Of a stretch of DNA of 58,959 nt, positions 7,910 through 17,243 are shown in pieces. Each line of letters opens with the position of its first letter. The first letter of the stretch is position 1. The notes under the pieces are model-generated. The model did not search any database. It was not told where the DNA came from and was given only the letters and a program-made list of their open reading frames with translations. A program made the translations under genes and the position numbers. Location: the NCBI GenBank assembly GCA_005877695.1, contig VBOA01000011.1, positions 256,002 through 314,960 of the forward strand, read 5' to 3'. The stretch comes from Gammaproteobacteria bacterium. Its GTDB lineage: Bacteria > Pseudomonadota > Gammaproteobacteria > Diplorickettsiales > Diplorickettsiaceae.

Positions 7910-8159
7910 ATGAAAAATTCAATATCGACGTTAGAATTATAAATTAAACGATTGTCGGATATTTTAGATTCGCAAAAAAAAGAAAAAAAGCCATATTTAT
8001 TTATAAAAAAACTTTTAAATAAATTATTAAAATTTAAAACTAACCAACCTAGCCGTGATTAAATTAAATAATGTTCGACAATTGATGGATTGAGAACTAT
8101 CGAGTAACCATGATGAATCTCATCCTTTGAATACTGCTTGTCAATTGGGTGTTGGTTAA
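7910..8159 (+). pseudogene. Remnant of an ankyrin-type or related gene
   Basis: This stretch lies in a 494-base gap without an intact gene. An ATG at 7910 opens MKNSISTLEL, meets an in-frame TAA, and continues in phase as RLSDILDSQKKEKKPYLF and LLNKLLKFKTNQPSRD to 8062. A different frame then gives VRQLMD, a stop, ELSSNHDESHPLNTACQLGVG and a stop at 8157-8159. HPLNTACQLG resembles the helix start of an ankyrin repeat. At least two stops and one frameshift mark it as dead. The rest of the gap (7688-7909) shows only AT-rich promoter-like sequence. Confidence 0.35.
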
Positions 8160-8181
8160 GATCGATAGCCTTGTTAAGGAA

Positions 8182-9054
8182 TTAATTTAAGATATTCTTC
8201 AACTGGCTTTGCGATGTGTTTAGGTTTCGAATAATACTCTGTGTCGGTTCAGCACGGTTTAAGGTATAAAAATGAAATTCTTTGATTCCATTTTGCAATA
8301 AGCTATGACAAAGTTTTGTGACAAATTCAATGCCTACTTCTTGTAACGAAATAGGATCATCAACATACGTTTTCAGATGTTTATGTAACCATAAAGGGAT
8401 TTCGGCACCGCAGGCGTTGGAAAATTGCATAAGCTTCTGATAATTCATAATCGGCGTAATCCCCGGGATAATTGGGATACGAATCGCTGATTTATCACAG
8501 GCTTCTAAAAAGCGGAAATACGCATCACTATTAAAAAAAAATTGGGTAATGGCACTATTCGCACCGGCTTCAATCTTGCGTTTAAAATTTTCAATGTCTG
8601 TTGTGGGGCTGAAAGCGAGAGGATGAAATTCTGGATACGCGGCTACAATAATATGAAAGTAATTGCCGGTTATTTTACGTATGGCGGTAATTAATTCGCT
8701 GGCATAATGGAAGTCAATGTCTAATGATGATTTATCGGTAGGTAAATCCCCTTGAATGACTAATAATTGTCTAATCTCTAATTGCTGGTATTCGCGGAGT
8801 AACGATTCTAAACGTGCCTGGGTCATATTGACACAAGAAATATGGGGTGTAACGCTAATCCCAGCAGCGACAAATTGTCGCACCACATCTAATGACTTTT
8901 GTTGCAAGGATCCCCCTGCACCAAAAGTCACTGAAAAATAATTGGGTTTAAGCCGACATAATTCATCTCTGGTTTGATTCAGATCATTTAAGCCCTTTTG
9001 TGTTTTCGGCGGGTAAACCTCAAAACTCACCTTAAATTTTTGACAAAGTGACAT
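8182..9054 (-). CDS. metF: 5,10-methylenetetrahydrofolate reductase MetF
   Basis: Reduces methylene-THF to 5-methyl-THF with FAD, supplying the methyl group used by methionine synthase. The 290-residue length is normal. Family motifs are in place: SFEVYPPK with the catalytic Glu at residue 12, the NYFSVTFGAGGS strand, LLVIQGDLP, AAYPEFHP and EAGANSAITQFFFN, all around the TIM-barrel flavin site. The start overlaps the end of metE by 23 bases, so the two are translationally linked and share the SAM-responsive leader upstream of metE. Confidence 0.97.
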   Translation of the reverse strand: MSLCQKFKVSFEVYPPKTQKGLNDLNQTRDELCRLKPNYFSVTFGAGGSLQQKSLDVVRQFVAAGISVTPHISCVNMTQARLESLLREYQQLEIRQLLVIQGDLPTDKSSLDIDFHYASELITAIRKITGNYFHIIVAAYPEFHPLAFSPTTDIENFKRKIEAGANSAITQFFFNSDAYFRFLEACDKSAIRIPIIPGITPIMNYQKLMQFSNACGAEIPLWLHKHLKTYVDDPISLQEVGIEFVTKLCHSLLQNGIKEFHFYTLNRAEPTQSIIRNLNTSQSQLKNILN

Positions 9055-11383
9055 GCGAAGGCTCCTGGCTAGCTAGGGGTTGGGTAACAAGCGAAGTTTC
9101 TTCACGAAGTAATTTAGCAGCGCCTACCATATGCCGTAATGCTGCCGTGACTTCCGGCCAGTTACGGGTTTTTAAGCCACAATCTGGATTAACCCATAGA
9201 CGCTCAATAGGAATATAACGCAGTGCTTGTTGGAGTTGTTTGATCATTTCATCTTGTGAGGGAATACGTGGAGAATGGATGTCATAAATGCCCGGTCCGA
9301 TTTCATTGGGATAGGAGAAATTCTCAAAGGCTGCTAACAGTTCCATTTTTGAACGTGAACTTTCTAGCGTAATGACATCGGCATCGAGTGCAGCGATGGC
9401 GGTAATTACATCATTGAACTCGGAATAGCACATATGCGTATGAATCTGCGTGCTATCTTTGACACCACAAGACGCAATACGAAATGAAAAAACTGCCCAA
9501 TCTAAATAGTTTTGCCAATCTTTGCGCCGTAAGGGTAAGGTTTCGCGAAACGCAGGTTCATCAATTTGGATAATGGAGATACCGGCTTTCTCGAGATCGA
9601 TCACTTCGTCACGTAATGCTAAAGCAATTTGTAAGGCGGTCGATTGGTGTGATTGATCATCACGGACAAAAGACCAAGCTAATATTGTCACCGGGCCGGT
9701 TAACATGCCTTTGACTGGGCGTTTACTTAAGGTTTGGCTATAAGCCGACCATTCAACGGTCATTGCTTGGGAGCGACTGACATCGCCATAGATAATAGGT
9801 GGTTTGACACAACGGGATCCATAGCTTTGTACCCAACCGTTTTTAGTAAAAGCAAAGCCATTCAATAGTTCACCAAAATACTCGACCATATCATTGCGTT
9901 CGGCTTCCCCATGGACTAAAACATCGAGATCTAAGGCTTCTTGCTGAACGATCACATCGGCGATCTGTTGTTTTATTTTTTGTTGATAAATTTCATGTGT
10001 AATTTTTCCTGATTTATATTCTTGACGAATTTTTCTGATATCAGCGGTTTGCGGGAAGGATCCGATCGTTGTGGTGGGTAATAGCGGCAATTGTAAAGCC
10101 GATTTTTGTTGCTTAGCACGAGAACTATATTCTGAGTTACGTTGGGTCAGTTTCTGAGTGACTGATTGAATGCGATTCTGTACTAAATTATTATGGATGC
10201 GTTGCGATGTTTTACGGGTTTGCAACGCATTAAGATTTTCCTGCAATAAATCCTTGATAGTGGACTCATCAGAATTTAAAGCACGCGATAATAAGGAAAT
10301 TTCGGTTAATTTTTGCTTAGCAAAAGCCAACCAGGATTTTATTTCTGGATCTAATTTGGTTTCGTTATCTAAATCAACGGGGCTATGCAATAACGAACAA
10401 CTACTGCTTATCCATAATTTATCCTCATAAACATCTCTGATAGGACGCAAGATTGTTAATATTTCATTTAAATCAGCTCGCCAGATATTCCGACCATTAA
10501 TAAATCCTACCGAAAGAATTTTATCTTTTGATATCTGTTCTAGGCAGATGGATAATTGTTCAGGTGCAGTGCAGCAATCAATATGCAAACCCTGGATCGG
10601 TAATTGTTTAATAACCGGTAATTGATCACTGATAGAGCCAAAATAAGTGCTTAACAAGCAGTTGCTATGATTAAAATTTAATTGCTGATAAGTCGCGAGA
10701 AAAGCTTGTTGCCAATGGGGGGGTAAATCTAATACTAAAATAGGTTCATCACATTGGAACCATTCAATGTTTCTCGCCTTGAATTCTGTAAAGATTTGAT
10801 TATAAATGGATAATAAATTCTCTAATAGATTTAATTTATCGAATTCAATTTCTTTAGTTTTACCTAACCATAGATAACTTAACGGGCCGAGTAATACCGG
10901 TTTTACTCGATAACCTTTGGCGAGGGCTCGATCAATCGCGGTAAATAAATAATCTTTGTTTAATTGAAAATGTTGATGTACAGTAAATTCAGGGACAATG
11001 TAGTGATAATTGGTATTAAACCATTTCGTCATTTCACAGGCGGTTGTTTCTTGCACTTCCGGTGCTTGACCGCGCGCCATACAAAATAAGGTATTGAGAT
11101 CAATTTTTTTCTGATCCTCTCTAAAGCGTTCTGGAATAACACCTAACAAAGCACTATGATCTAACACATGATCATACCAAGAAAAATCACCTACAGTGAC
11201 AAAATCTAAGCCGGCATCAGCTTGCATTTGCCAATTCTTATCTTCAATCTGTTGACCAATCTGCTGCAATTCCGTCACGGATATTTGTTTACGCCAATAG
11301 TTTTCAACTGCTTTTTTCATTTCGCGATTGGCGCCAATTCGGGGCAGACCTAGGACATGTGATTGATTTAAGCGAATAGACAT
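9032..11383 (-). CDS. metE: Cobalamin-independent methionine synthase MetE
   Basis: Transfers the methyl group from 5-methyl-THF-polyglutamate to homocysteine, making methionine without B12. The 783-residue sequence has the two-barrel layout of MetE. The C-terminal barrel (from about residue 440, LLPTTTIGSFPQT) holds the zinc ligands in IHTHMCYSEF (about residue 650) and NPDCGLKTRNW (about 735). The ribosome site AGGG is 8 bases before the ATG. It heads a metE-metF operon driven by a promoter at 11740-11768, with a SAM-II-like riboswitch and attenuator in a 350-base leader, so expression should fall when S-adenosylmethionine is plentiful. Confidence 0.97.
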   Translation of the reverse strand: MSIRLNQSHVLGLPRIGANREMKKAVENYWRKQISVTELQQIGQQIEDKNWQMQADAGLDFVTVGDFSWYDHVLDHSALLGVIPERFREDQKKIDLNTLFCMARGQAPEVQETTACEMTKWFNTNYHYIVPEFTVHQHFQLNKDYLFTAIDRALAKGYRVKPVLLGPLSYLWLGKTKEIEFDKLNLLENLLSIYNQIFTEFKARNIEWFQCDEPILVLDLPPHWQQAFLATYQQLNFNHSNCLLSTYFGSISDQLPVIKQLPIQGLHIDCCTAPEQLSICLEQISKDKILSVGFINGRNIWRADLNEILTILRPIRDVYEDKLWISSSCSLLHSPVDLDNETKLDPEIKSWLAFAKQKLTEISLLSRALNSDESTIKDLLQENLNALQTRKTSQRIHNNLVQNRIQSVTQKLTQRNSEYSSRAKQQKSALQLPLLPTTTIGSFPQTADIRKIRQEYKSGKITHEIYQQKIKQQIADVIVQQEALDLDVLVHGEAERNDMVEYFGELLNGFAFTKNGWVQSYGSRCVKPPIIYGDVSRSQAMTVEWSAYSQTLSKRPVKGMLTGPVTILAWSFVRDDQSHQSTALQIALALRDEVIDLEKAGISIIQIDEPAFRETLPLRRKDWQNYLDWAVFSFRIASCGVKDSTQIHTHMCYSEFNDVITAIAALDADVITLESSRSKMELLAAFENFSYPNEIGPGIYDIHSPRIPSQDEMIKQLQQALRYIPIERLWVNPDCGLKTRNWPEVTAALRHMVGAAKLLREETSLVTQPLASQEPSHVTLSKI

Positions 11384-11452
11384 AACATTTTCCCTAAAAA
11401 AAATTTAAAAAAATCCTTTTTTAAATGACAATAACAAAAATTATATTAAATA

Positions 11453-11494
11453 CCTGTTTTAAGGAGAGATGAAACTCAAGTGCCTTAAAACAGG
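11453..11494 (-). repeat. Perfect 12-bp hairpin in the metE leader
   Basis: CCTGTTTTAAGG and CCTTAAAACAGG pair perfectly around an 18-base loop, 70 bases upstream of the metE ATG and downstream of the riboswitch terminator. No long T run follows on the minus strand, so it is a weak terminator at best. It may shape leader stability or be a second control point. A 36-codon ORF starting at 11595 (MSWMIIVVTLK) ends inside its first arm. Confidence 0.45.
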
Positions 11495-11633
11495 CTAGCT
11501 AGGTGATAAGGATAAGCAAAATAAAAGCAGAACTTGCGAGGAGTGTTGAATAGATACGAAATCTTTAAAGTAACAACAATAATCATCCATGACATTCACT
11601 CTTAATGGGTCTAACGACTTGAAATAAGTAGCG

Positions 11634-11667
11634 AAAAAAAACCACCTGGCTAAAGCGTGGTGGTTTT
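11634..11667 (-). terminator. Riboswitch terminator of the metE leader
   Basis: On the minus strand AAAACCACC (11667-11659) pairs with GGTGGTTTT (11646-11638), and the T run continues to 11634, giving eight T in all. The 12-base loop contains ACGCTTTAGC, which is the partner of the upstream antiterminator strand. The terminator lies 250 bases before metE and would end transcription in the leader. Confidence 0.8.
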
Positions 11668-11681
11668 CGTGACGCTTTAGC
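11649..11681 (-). promoter_or_regulatory. Antiterminator overlapping the aptamer tail and the terminator loop
   Basis: GCTAAAGCGT (11681-11672) and ACGCTTTAGC (11658-11649) are perfect 10-base complements. The first strand is the 3' tail of the SAM-II-like aptamer and the second is the loop of the terminator. With linkers of only two to four bases the two stems cannot coexist, so pairing here should prevent terminator formation when the aptamer is empty. Confidence 0.7.
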
Positions 11682-11727
11682 TAAACTTAATATAGCGCCA
11701 GCAAGCTGTAGCTCAAATCGGCGCTTA
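11674..11727 (-). promoter_or_regulatory. SAM-II-like riboswitch aptamer upstream of metE
   Basis: Read on the minus strand, the segment has the SAM-II layout: P1 arm AGCGCC (11725-11720), the conserved GATTTGA loop start, CTTGC before the closing arm GGCGCT (11699-11694), an A/T-rich linker, and the tail TTTAGCTAAA. From memory, the SAM-II RNA solved by crystallography has GCGCUGAUUUAA, then UUGCAAGCGC and AUAAAUGUAGCUAAA at the same places. The aptamer starts about 6 bases after the predicted transcription start and precedes a methionine-synthesis operon, as expected for a SAM sensor. Confidence 0.85.
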
Positions 11728-11739
11728 TCACACTAAAAA

Positions 11740-11768
11740 ATTATAGGTGAAAAATAAAATAAATGCAA
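11740..11768 (-). promoter_or_regulatory. Promoter of the metE-metF operon
   Basis: On the minus strand TTGCAT (11768-11763) and TATAAT (11745-11740) are 17 bp apart. The expected start near 11733 places the aptamer at the very 5' end of the transcript. From here to 11963 I see no gene, only AT-rich sequence. Confidence 0.75.
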
Positions 11769-11963
11769 GATTTTAATTATAAAAAATTTTTCGTAAAACT
11801 AAGATGTGTTTTTTTATTTAATTTTTTTAAAATAAAATTTTTTCATGAAGCATATAAAAAATATTTCCAAAATTTTTAATTAGTTTTTTTGTAAATCTGA
11901 TAGACAAAAGTCAAAAATTTAGATAAGTTTTAGCGTGAGTATATTATTTTAGGAGAAAATATT

Positions 11964-12713
11964 ATGCCAACAGAGCACATTACCAATAGGGAATTAATGG
12001 CTATGGTTAATCATTTTTCTGAATATAAAATCATGTCGAAATATTTTCCTTTGATGTATGAATCTCCGTTAATCATGGAGTCTCTAAAGCTTATCTATAT
12101 CTTATCGTATAATAAAAAATTTAATTCAGAAGATATTTTACTGGTGAAATTAATTTTTAAAGAGAGTTTTAAGTTTTTTTCTGAAGCTGAAATGGCGTCT
12201 GAAGCAGGCAATGAATCCAGTAATAATTCGGCTAATAATAAATATAGTAAAAAAAATTTATTTTTATCGGTATTATTTTGTTCTTTGATGCTCGTCACGG
12301 GGATAGGCTGTATTTATTCTACATTTATATTTATCCCTTTAGTAATAATGTTTGGTATTGGTTTGGCGATATGCACTTGTTTAATCAGTGTTAAAAACCG
12401 CCCTGTTGAAATAATAATACCGAAATTTGATGAAATCTATAAGGCGTGTAAATCTGAATTAAATACCTTAAAAAAAAATTTGGATAAATTAAGAAATTTT
12501 TTCGCTGAAAAATATAAAATTAAAATGACCAATGTGGATAGTGTGTATATTACATTAGCTGATAAGCAAACAGAAAATTTCCCCTCTCGAAAAAAATCAG
12601 TTACCTTTGCACCTAAATTAAATGAACTGAATCTATTTAATATAGAAACGCCGGAATCAAGATCGCGTGCGAATAGTTACGAAAACAATGGGGATTTTCG
12701 ACCTACACTCTAA
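11964..12713 (+). CDS. Unknown membrane protein with coiled-coil segment, 249 residues
   Basis: A strong ribosome site (AGGAG) precedes the ATG by 8 bases. Residues about 96-143 form two closely spaced hydrophobic helices (LFLSVLFCSLMLVTGIGCIY, then FIFIPLVIMFGIGLAICTC), flanked by a polar N-terminal domain and a charged C-terminal region (CKSELNTLKKNLDKLRNFF) with coiled-coil character and a Ser/Arg/Glu-rich tail. This hairpin-in-the-middle plan resembles membrane-associated effectors of intracellular Legionellales, but no family is recognised. It ends 8 bases before the convergent ctpA stop. Its promoter has only degenerate TTAG repeats, so membership in the PmrA-like set is not supported. 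Confidence 0.6.
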   Translation: MPTEHITNRELMAMVNHFSEYKIMSKYFPLMYESPLIMESLKLIYILSYNKKFNSEDILLVKLIFKESFKFFSEAEMASEAGNESSNNSANNKYSKKNLFLSVLFCSLMLVTGIGCIYSTFIFIPLVIMFGIGLAICTCLISVKNRPVEIIIPKFDEIYKACKSELNTLKKNLDKLRNFFAEKYKIKMTNVDSVYITLADKQTENFPSRKKSVTFAPKLNELNLFNIETPESRSRANSYENNGDFRPTL

Positions 12714-12721
12714 AAGCATTT

Positions 12722-14068
12722 TTATGCCGGATTATGGCTATTTTGTAAAACGACCAGGCTTTTCAATAGGTTTAGTGCGACAAATAATTGATAATCGTTT
12801 TTCACTAAATCATTATTGTCATTATTGTTCACCGCAGTCGTTGAAAATAGCGTTTTTTGCGGAGTATTTCCATTTTTTAAATGGCCTTTTAATTCCGCTT
12901 CATGGGGATAGATAGATTCAGCCAGATTTTCGCTTAAGGAATTTATTTTTAAATCCTCCAAAGTAATATCGGGGACAATCCCAGATGCTTGAATCGATCG
13001 ACCTGAAGGGGTGTAATACAATGCAGTGGTTAATTTAAGTGCTGTCATTTCATCTAAGGGGATAACCGTTTGTACCGATCCTTTACCAAAACTCTTGGTT
13101 CCTATAATGATACCACGCTTGTTATCTTGTAAGGCACCGGCAACGATTTCGGCGCCCGATGCACTTCCTTGATTAATCAAAACAATTAATGGGCCAGCAT
13201 AAACTTGATTATTCGGTTTGGCAGTAATTTTCATATTCGCTTCGGATGATTGGCCTTGTGTATAAACTATCACTTGATTGTAAAGCATTTTCTTGGTATC
13301 AAGAAAAGCGTTGGTGACGTCTGCAGCCGAGGTTAATAATCCTCCCGGATTATTTCTTAAATCAAGTACTAAACCCTTAATCGGGGTTTTTTGTTGATGT
13401 TGCAATTTTGCAATCATTTGATCTAAATCATGGCGTGTACTGGCTTGAAAACTATTAATACGTACATAAGCATAATCAGGTTCTAATAGATGTCCTTTGA
13501 TGCTTTGGATATGGATAATGCTGCGTTTTAAATTCACTAACAGGGGTATATGTTGACCTTGGCGCACTAAGGTTAATTGAATGGAGCTGCCTTTTTCACC
13601 ACGCATTTTTTTGACGGCTTCTCGTAAGCTTAAGCCTTGAATAGGGGTGTTATTAATCCGCACTATCCAATCCCCTGATTTAATTCCGGCTTTTTGTGCG
13701 GGACCATCATCAATCGGTGTTACTACTCGTAACAAACCATCTTCCATACCGACTTCAAGACCTAAACCACTGAATTCACCGGTTGTTGCTGTTTGTAAAT
13801 CTTTTAAATCATCGGAGTTTAAAAAACTTGAGTGCGGATCGAGACCACTTGCCATTCCTTGCATGGCATTTTGTAACAACTCATGTTCGGAAGTTTTTTG
13901 CACGTATTCATTTTTGATAATTTCGAGTTCGCGATTAAAACGCAGTACATCTTGAGAAAGCGTGTCTTCTGAGGAAGAGGGGGCTTTAGTTTGGCCAGAA
14001 AAGGGTGAGGTACTAAATCCTAATAAAGAACAGGTGAGAATGAGAAAAGAAAGCATTTTTAATTTCAT
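12722..14068 (-). CDS. ctpA: S41-family C-terminal processing peptidase
   Basis: A periplasmic serine protease that trims or degrades envelope proteins from their C-termini. A signal peptide (MKLKMLSFLILTCSLLGFS) is followed by a PDZ domain (about residues 95-180, FSGLGLEVGMEDGLLRV) and the S41 catalytic domain. The Ser-Lys dyad is visible: S304 in QGSASGAE and K329 in KSFGKGSVQ, the family's 25-residue spacing. Length (448) is normal. It lies downstream of gpmI on the same strand; the envC-like gene often found between these two in gammaproteobacteria is absent, leaving a 185-base gap. Confidence 0.93.
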   Translation of the reverse strand: MKLKMLSFLILTCSLLGFSTSPFSGQTKAPSSSEDTLSQDVLRFNRELEIIKNEYVQKTSEHELLQNAMQGMASGLDPHSSFLNSDDLKDLQTATTGEFSGLGLEVGMEDGLLRVVTPIDDGPAQKAGIKSGDWIVRINNTPIQGLSLREAVKKMRGEKGSSIQLTLVRQGQHIPLLVNLKRSIIHIQSIKGHLLEPDYAYVRINSFQASTRHDLDQMIAKLQHQQKTPIKGLVLDLRNNPGGLLTSAADVTNAFLDTKKMLYNQVIVYTQGQSSEANMKITAKPNNQVYAGPLIVLINQGSASGAEIVAGALQDNKRGIIIGTKSFGKGSVQTVIPLDEMTALKLTTALYYTPSGRSIQASGIVPDITLEDLKINSLSENLAESIYPHEAELKGHLKNGNTPQKTLFSTTAVNNNDNNDLVKNDYQLFVALNLLKSLVVLQNSHNPA

Positions 14069-14253
14069 ACGAGCTTATCCTTTTATTTAGTATTGTACAA
14101 AGTTTACTCTTTCGGAAATCAATGATCGCGCTGTGTAAAGGACCACTTTTTGGCTACTCTAATTATAGTGTAATTCACTTTAATGAATTTGCGAGGCGGC
14201 AGGCATAAAAATGGTAATTTTATTGACCAATACCTGCAGCGCTAAGATTTAAA

Positions 14254-15772
14254 TTATTTTAAGGTGAGTAAATTTTGACCGGTCATTTCTGTTGGTTTAG
14301 GTAAATTTAATAAATTTAAAAGAGTAGGCGCGATATCCGCTAAACTGGGGTGTTTGACTGGATTTATTTTTGCGGGTCGACCAATATAAACAAATGGCAC
14401 GGGCTCATTAGTATGAGCGGTATGTGCTTGCCCGGTTTCCTCATCGAACATACATTCAGCATTACCATGGTCTGCGGTAATAATGGCTTCCCCACCATAT
14501 TCTTGTAAACCAGCAACAAGCTTGCCAATGCAATCGTCAATACAGTGAATACCTTGCAGCGTTGCGGTTAAATTTCCAGTATGGCCTAGCATATCGGGGT
14601 TGGCAAAGTTGCAGATGATGACATCATATTTTTTTTCTTTAATGACTTCTAACAGGTGTTCAGTAATTTCGATAGCACTCATATCAGGAGTAAGATCGTA
14701 AGTGCTCACTTTCTTTGAGGGAATTAGCACACGCGTTTCATTAAGGACCGGTTTTTCATCGCTGCCATTAAAAAAGAACGTGACATGCGCATATTTTTCA
14801 GTTTCTGCAATCCGTAATTGGGTTAAATGATGTTGCGCAAGATATTCACCTAAACCATTCGTTAAAGATTGTTGTGGAAAAGCAATTTGACTGGGAATGT
14901 CGCTCGCATATTTGGTTAAAGAGATAAATCCGGCTAAATGAGGTTGACTGGGTCGACTGAAGCCTGAAAAATCTCTATCGAGAAAAGCATGACTGAGTTG
15001 CCGTGCGCGATCAGCGCGAAAATTCATAAAGATAACCAGATCGCCATCTTGAATGGTTATGGGTGCTTTATTGGCATCGTGTATGGTAGTGGGCGAAACA
15101 AATTCATCGCTTTCACCGCGTGCATAAGCCAATTCCAAAGCGTGTAAAGCGCTGGTGGCGCTATAAGCGGCTTTACCTAAACTTAAACAATTATAAGCCG
15201 CTTCAGTACGTTCCCAACGTTTATCTCGATCCATCGCATAATAGCGACCGATTAGACTCGCAATTTTGCCAAAACCCAATTGTTGGCATTTTGCTTCAAG
15301 ATTTTTTAGATAGCCGCTAGCACTTTTCGGTGGTGTATCACGGCCATCGAGAAAAGGATGCAAATAACAATGCTCAAGGTTTTGTTGTGCAATGAGTTCA
15401 AGTAAGGCATACCAATGTTGGTCATGACTATGGATTCCACCCGGTGATAATAGTCCTAAAATGTGCACAGATTTTTGAGTGGCTTTGATTTTTTCAAACC
15501 CCGCTAGCAAACAAGGATTTTTAAAAAAGGCACCCGTTTCTATCTCCTTATTAATACGACTTAAATCTTGATAAAGAACACGGACCCATTTGTCCCGCAG
15601 GTAATCCTACCGCAGAGCCGGATGCTTCAAGGAGTGTGTGTGGATAGGTCTGAAGCAAATGATCCCAATGCGGTGTATTTGCCATAGCGATGGCGTTATG
15701 ATCTTTTTCTGTCCGATAACCCCAACCATCCAAGATAAGCAATAAAATAGGGCGAGGATTAAGTTGTGACAT
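14254..15772 (-). pseudogene. gpmI: 2,3-bisphosphoglycerate-independent phosphoglycerate mutase, inactivated by a 35-base deletion
   Basis: The enzyme interconverts 3- and 2-phosphoglycerate in glycolysis and gluconeogenesis. The N-terminal part (15772 down to 15551) encodes the expected start, [11 protein letters not shown] through GLPAGQMG, and then shifts frame. The other frame resumes at [15 protein letters not shown] and continues intact for over 430 residues to the stop, with the metal-site motifs VIFMNFRADRARQL, CNFANPDMLGHTG and ITADHGNAE. Twelve residues, NSEVGHLNIGAG in intact homologues, are missing, replaced by one base: a 35-nt deletion. They include the serine that carries the phosphoryl group, so restoring the frame would not restore activity. 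Full length would have been about 517 residues. The gene follows the MATE gene by 8 bases. Confidence 0.9.
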
Positions 15773-15780
15773 ATTAATAC

Positions 15781-17211
15781 CTATCTTTTTAATGTTGCTT
15801 GAGAATTGATTTCTGGCTCAAAAAGATATTCTTTTATTTTACGACGATATTGTCTTACCAATAAAAATACACCAATAATTTCAGCGAGAATGGTAGCCCA
15901 CCAAATGCCATAGCCGGAAAAGCCATAAGATAACGCGATAGCGCCTAAGGGTAAAGCAATGATCCAAAATACTAAAACCGAAGTAAATAAGGTAAATCGG
16001 GTATCTTTTAAACCGCGCAATGAACCAAATAAAGCAAAGCGCGGTGCTTCAAAAAGTTGTACTAGGGCTGCCAATGCTAAAAATTCTGTTGCGAGATGTA
16101 CTATCGTCGTATTTTTAATGTCCTGCACATTAAAGTCGATAGTAATCAATCTTTCTGGAAAAATCCAATAAATGAGCGCAACCAAAAACATAAAGGTACT
16201 TGCATAAAACATGCCGACATACGTTGCGTTATTGACCGCTTTTTTATTATTTTGACCGATACTATGACCGACACGTATGGTGATACCCTGAGCTAATGCA
16301 AAGGTGACAATTGAAAATAACCAAAAAAATTGTAATGCAATCTGATTGGCACTGAGCATATCCGCACTTATGCGTCCCATGAGTATACTCATGGCGAGAA
16401 AGAAGCCGACTTCAAAAAAATAGGTTAAACCTAAGGGTAAGCCGACTTGAAAAATTTCATACAATTGTGGAATTATTTTTCGCCAATAGGGAAATTTAAA
16501 ATAAATTCGATAACTTTTGTTTAAACAAAAATAACAACTAAATCCTAAGGTGATGATCCAAAAAGTAAGTGCTGCACCCCAGCCAATTCCAGCAATACCT
16601 AACTGATGAAAACCAAATTTTCCAAACATTAGACTGTAGTTGAAAAAGATACTGAGTGGGACAAATAAAAAACTAAAGGTTAAATTTATTCGGGTTCGGC
16701 CTAAACCCGCCACAAATTGTAACAATACCGTAATAATAAAATCTGGAATAATCGCCCAAGTCAGTCCATGTAGATAAAACTGTGCTAATTTAACCGTTGC
16801 CGGGGCTTGACCAAAAAATAAAAATATTGGAGACAGGTTCCATAATAACAGCATGGCCGGTAACATTAAAACGATAGCCAGTGATAAACCCGCATAAAAC
16901 ACATAGGATATCTCAGCATTTTTTTGGGCACCATAATAACGGGCGACTAAAGTGGTAATTGCCGAAAGCGTTCCCCAAATAATCACCATTAAGGTGGTAA
17001 ATACCCAGTTTACTAATGCGCCTGCAGCAAGACTGGTCGCCCCGAGATGAGCAAGAAATATATTCGAAAAAAAACCCACCGAGGTATCAATAATACCGCT
17101 CATAATCAGCGGAATAGATAAGATTAATAAAACTTTGCTTTCAGAGAAAAAATTTTTGAAAGAATGAGCTACCTGCATAACTTGAAAATAATAGTTGGAC
17201 AAACGTTCCAT
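15781..17211 (-). CDS. MATE-family efflux transporter
   Basis: A 476-residue inner-membrane protein with about twelve hydrophobic helices in the two-bundle MATE pattern. Recognisable elements are the first-helix stretch [20 protein letters not shown], the [31 protein letters not shown] region (helices 2-3) and the equivalent [15 protein letters not shown] in the second half. MATE proteins export organic cations or drugs with Na+ or H+. The closest type is the NorM/DinF group; substrate cannot be told from sequence. It is the first gene of a probable operon with the broken gpmI and ctpA. Confidence 0.9.
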   Translation of the reverse strand: MERLSNYYFQVMQVAHSFKNFFSESKVLLILSIPLIMSGIIDTSVGFFSNIFLAHLGATSLAAGALVNWVFTTLMVIIWGTLSAITTLVARYYGAQKNAEISYVFYAGLSLAIVLMLPAMLLLWNLSPIFLFFGQAPATVKLAQFYLHGLTWAIIPDFIITVLLQFVAGLGRTRINLTFSFLFVPLSIFFNYSLMFGKFGFHQLGIAGIGWGAALTFWIITLGFSCYFCLNKSYRIYFKFPYWRKIIPQLYEIFQVGLPLGLTYFFEVGFFLAMSILMGRISADMLSANQIALQFFWLFSIVTFALAQGITIRVGHSIGQNNKKAVNNATYVGMFYASTFMFLVALIYWIFPERLITIDFNVQDIKNTTIVHLATEFLALAALVQLFEAPRFALFGSLRGLKDTRFTLFTSVLVFWIIALPLGAIALSYGFSGYGIWWATILAEIIGVFLLVRQYRRKIKEYLFEPEINSQATLKR

Positions 17212-17243
17212 TATTTTGGCTAGATTTCGGCCTAAAGTCTAGG

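Noticed and set aside
11918..11950. TTAG direct repeats with 11-bp period before the gene at 11964, as a PmrA-like box
   Set aside because: The core is TTAG rather than TTAA in both halves, and the matching -10 would place transcription start inside the ribosome site.
12667..12915. An 82-codon plus-strand reading frame
   Set aside because: It runs antisense through the end of ctpA and out of frame over the end of the preceding gene; no motif or ribosome site.
14069..14253. A remnant of envC between gpmI and ctpA
   Set aside because: The 185 bases show promoter-like sequence but no frame resembling a coiled-coil or LytM domain.
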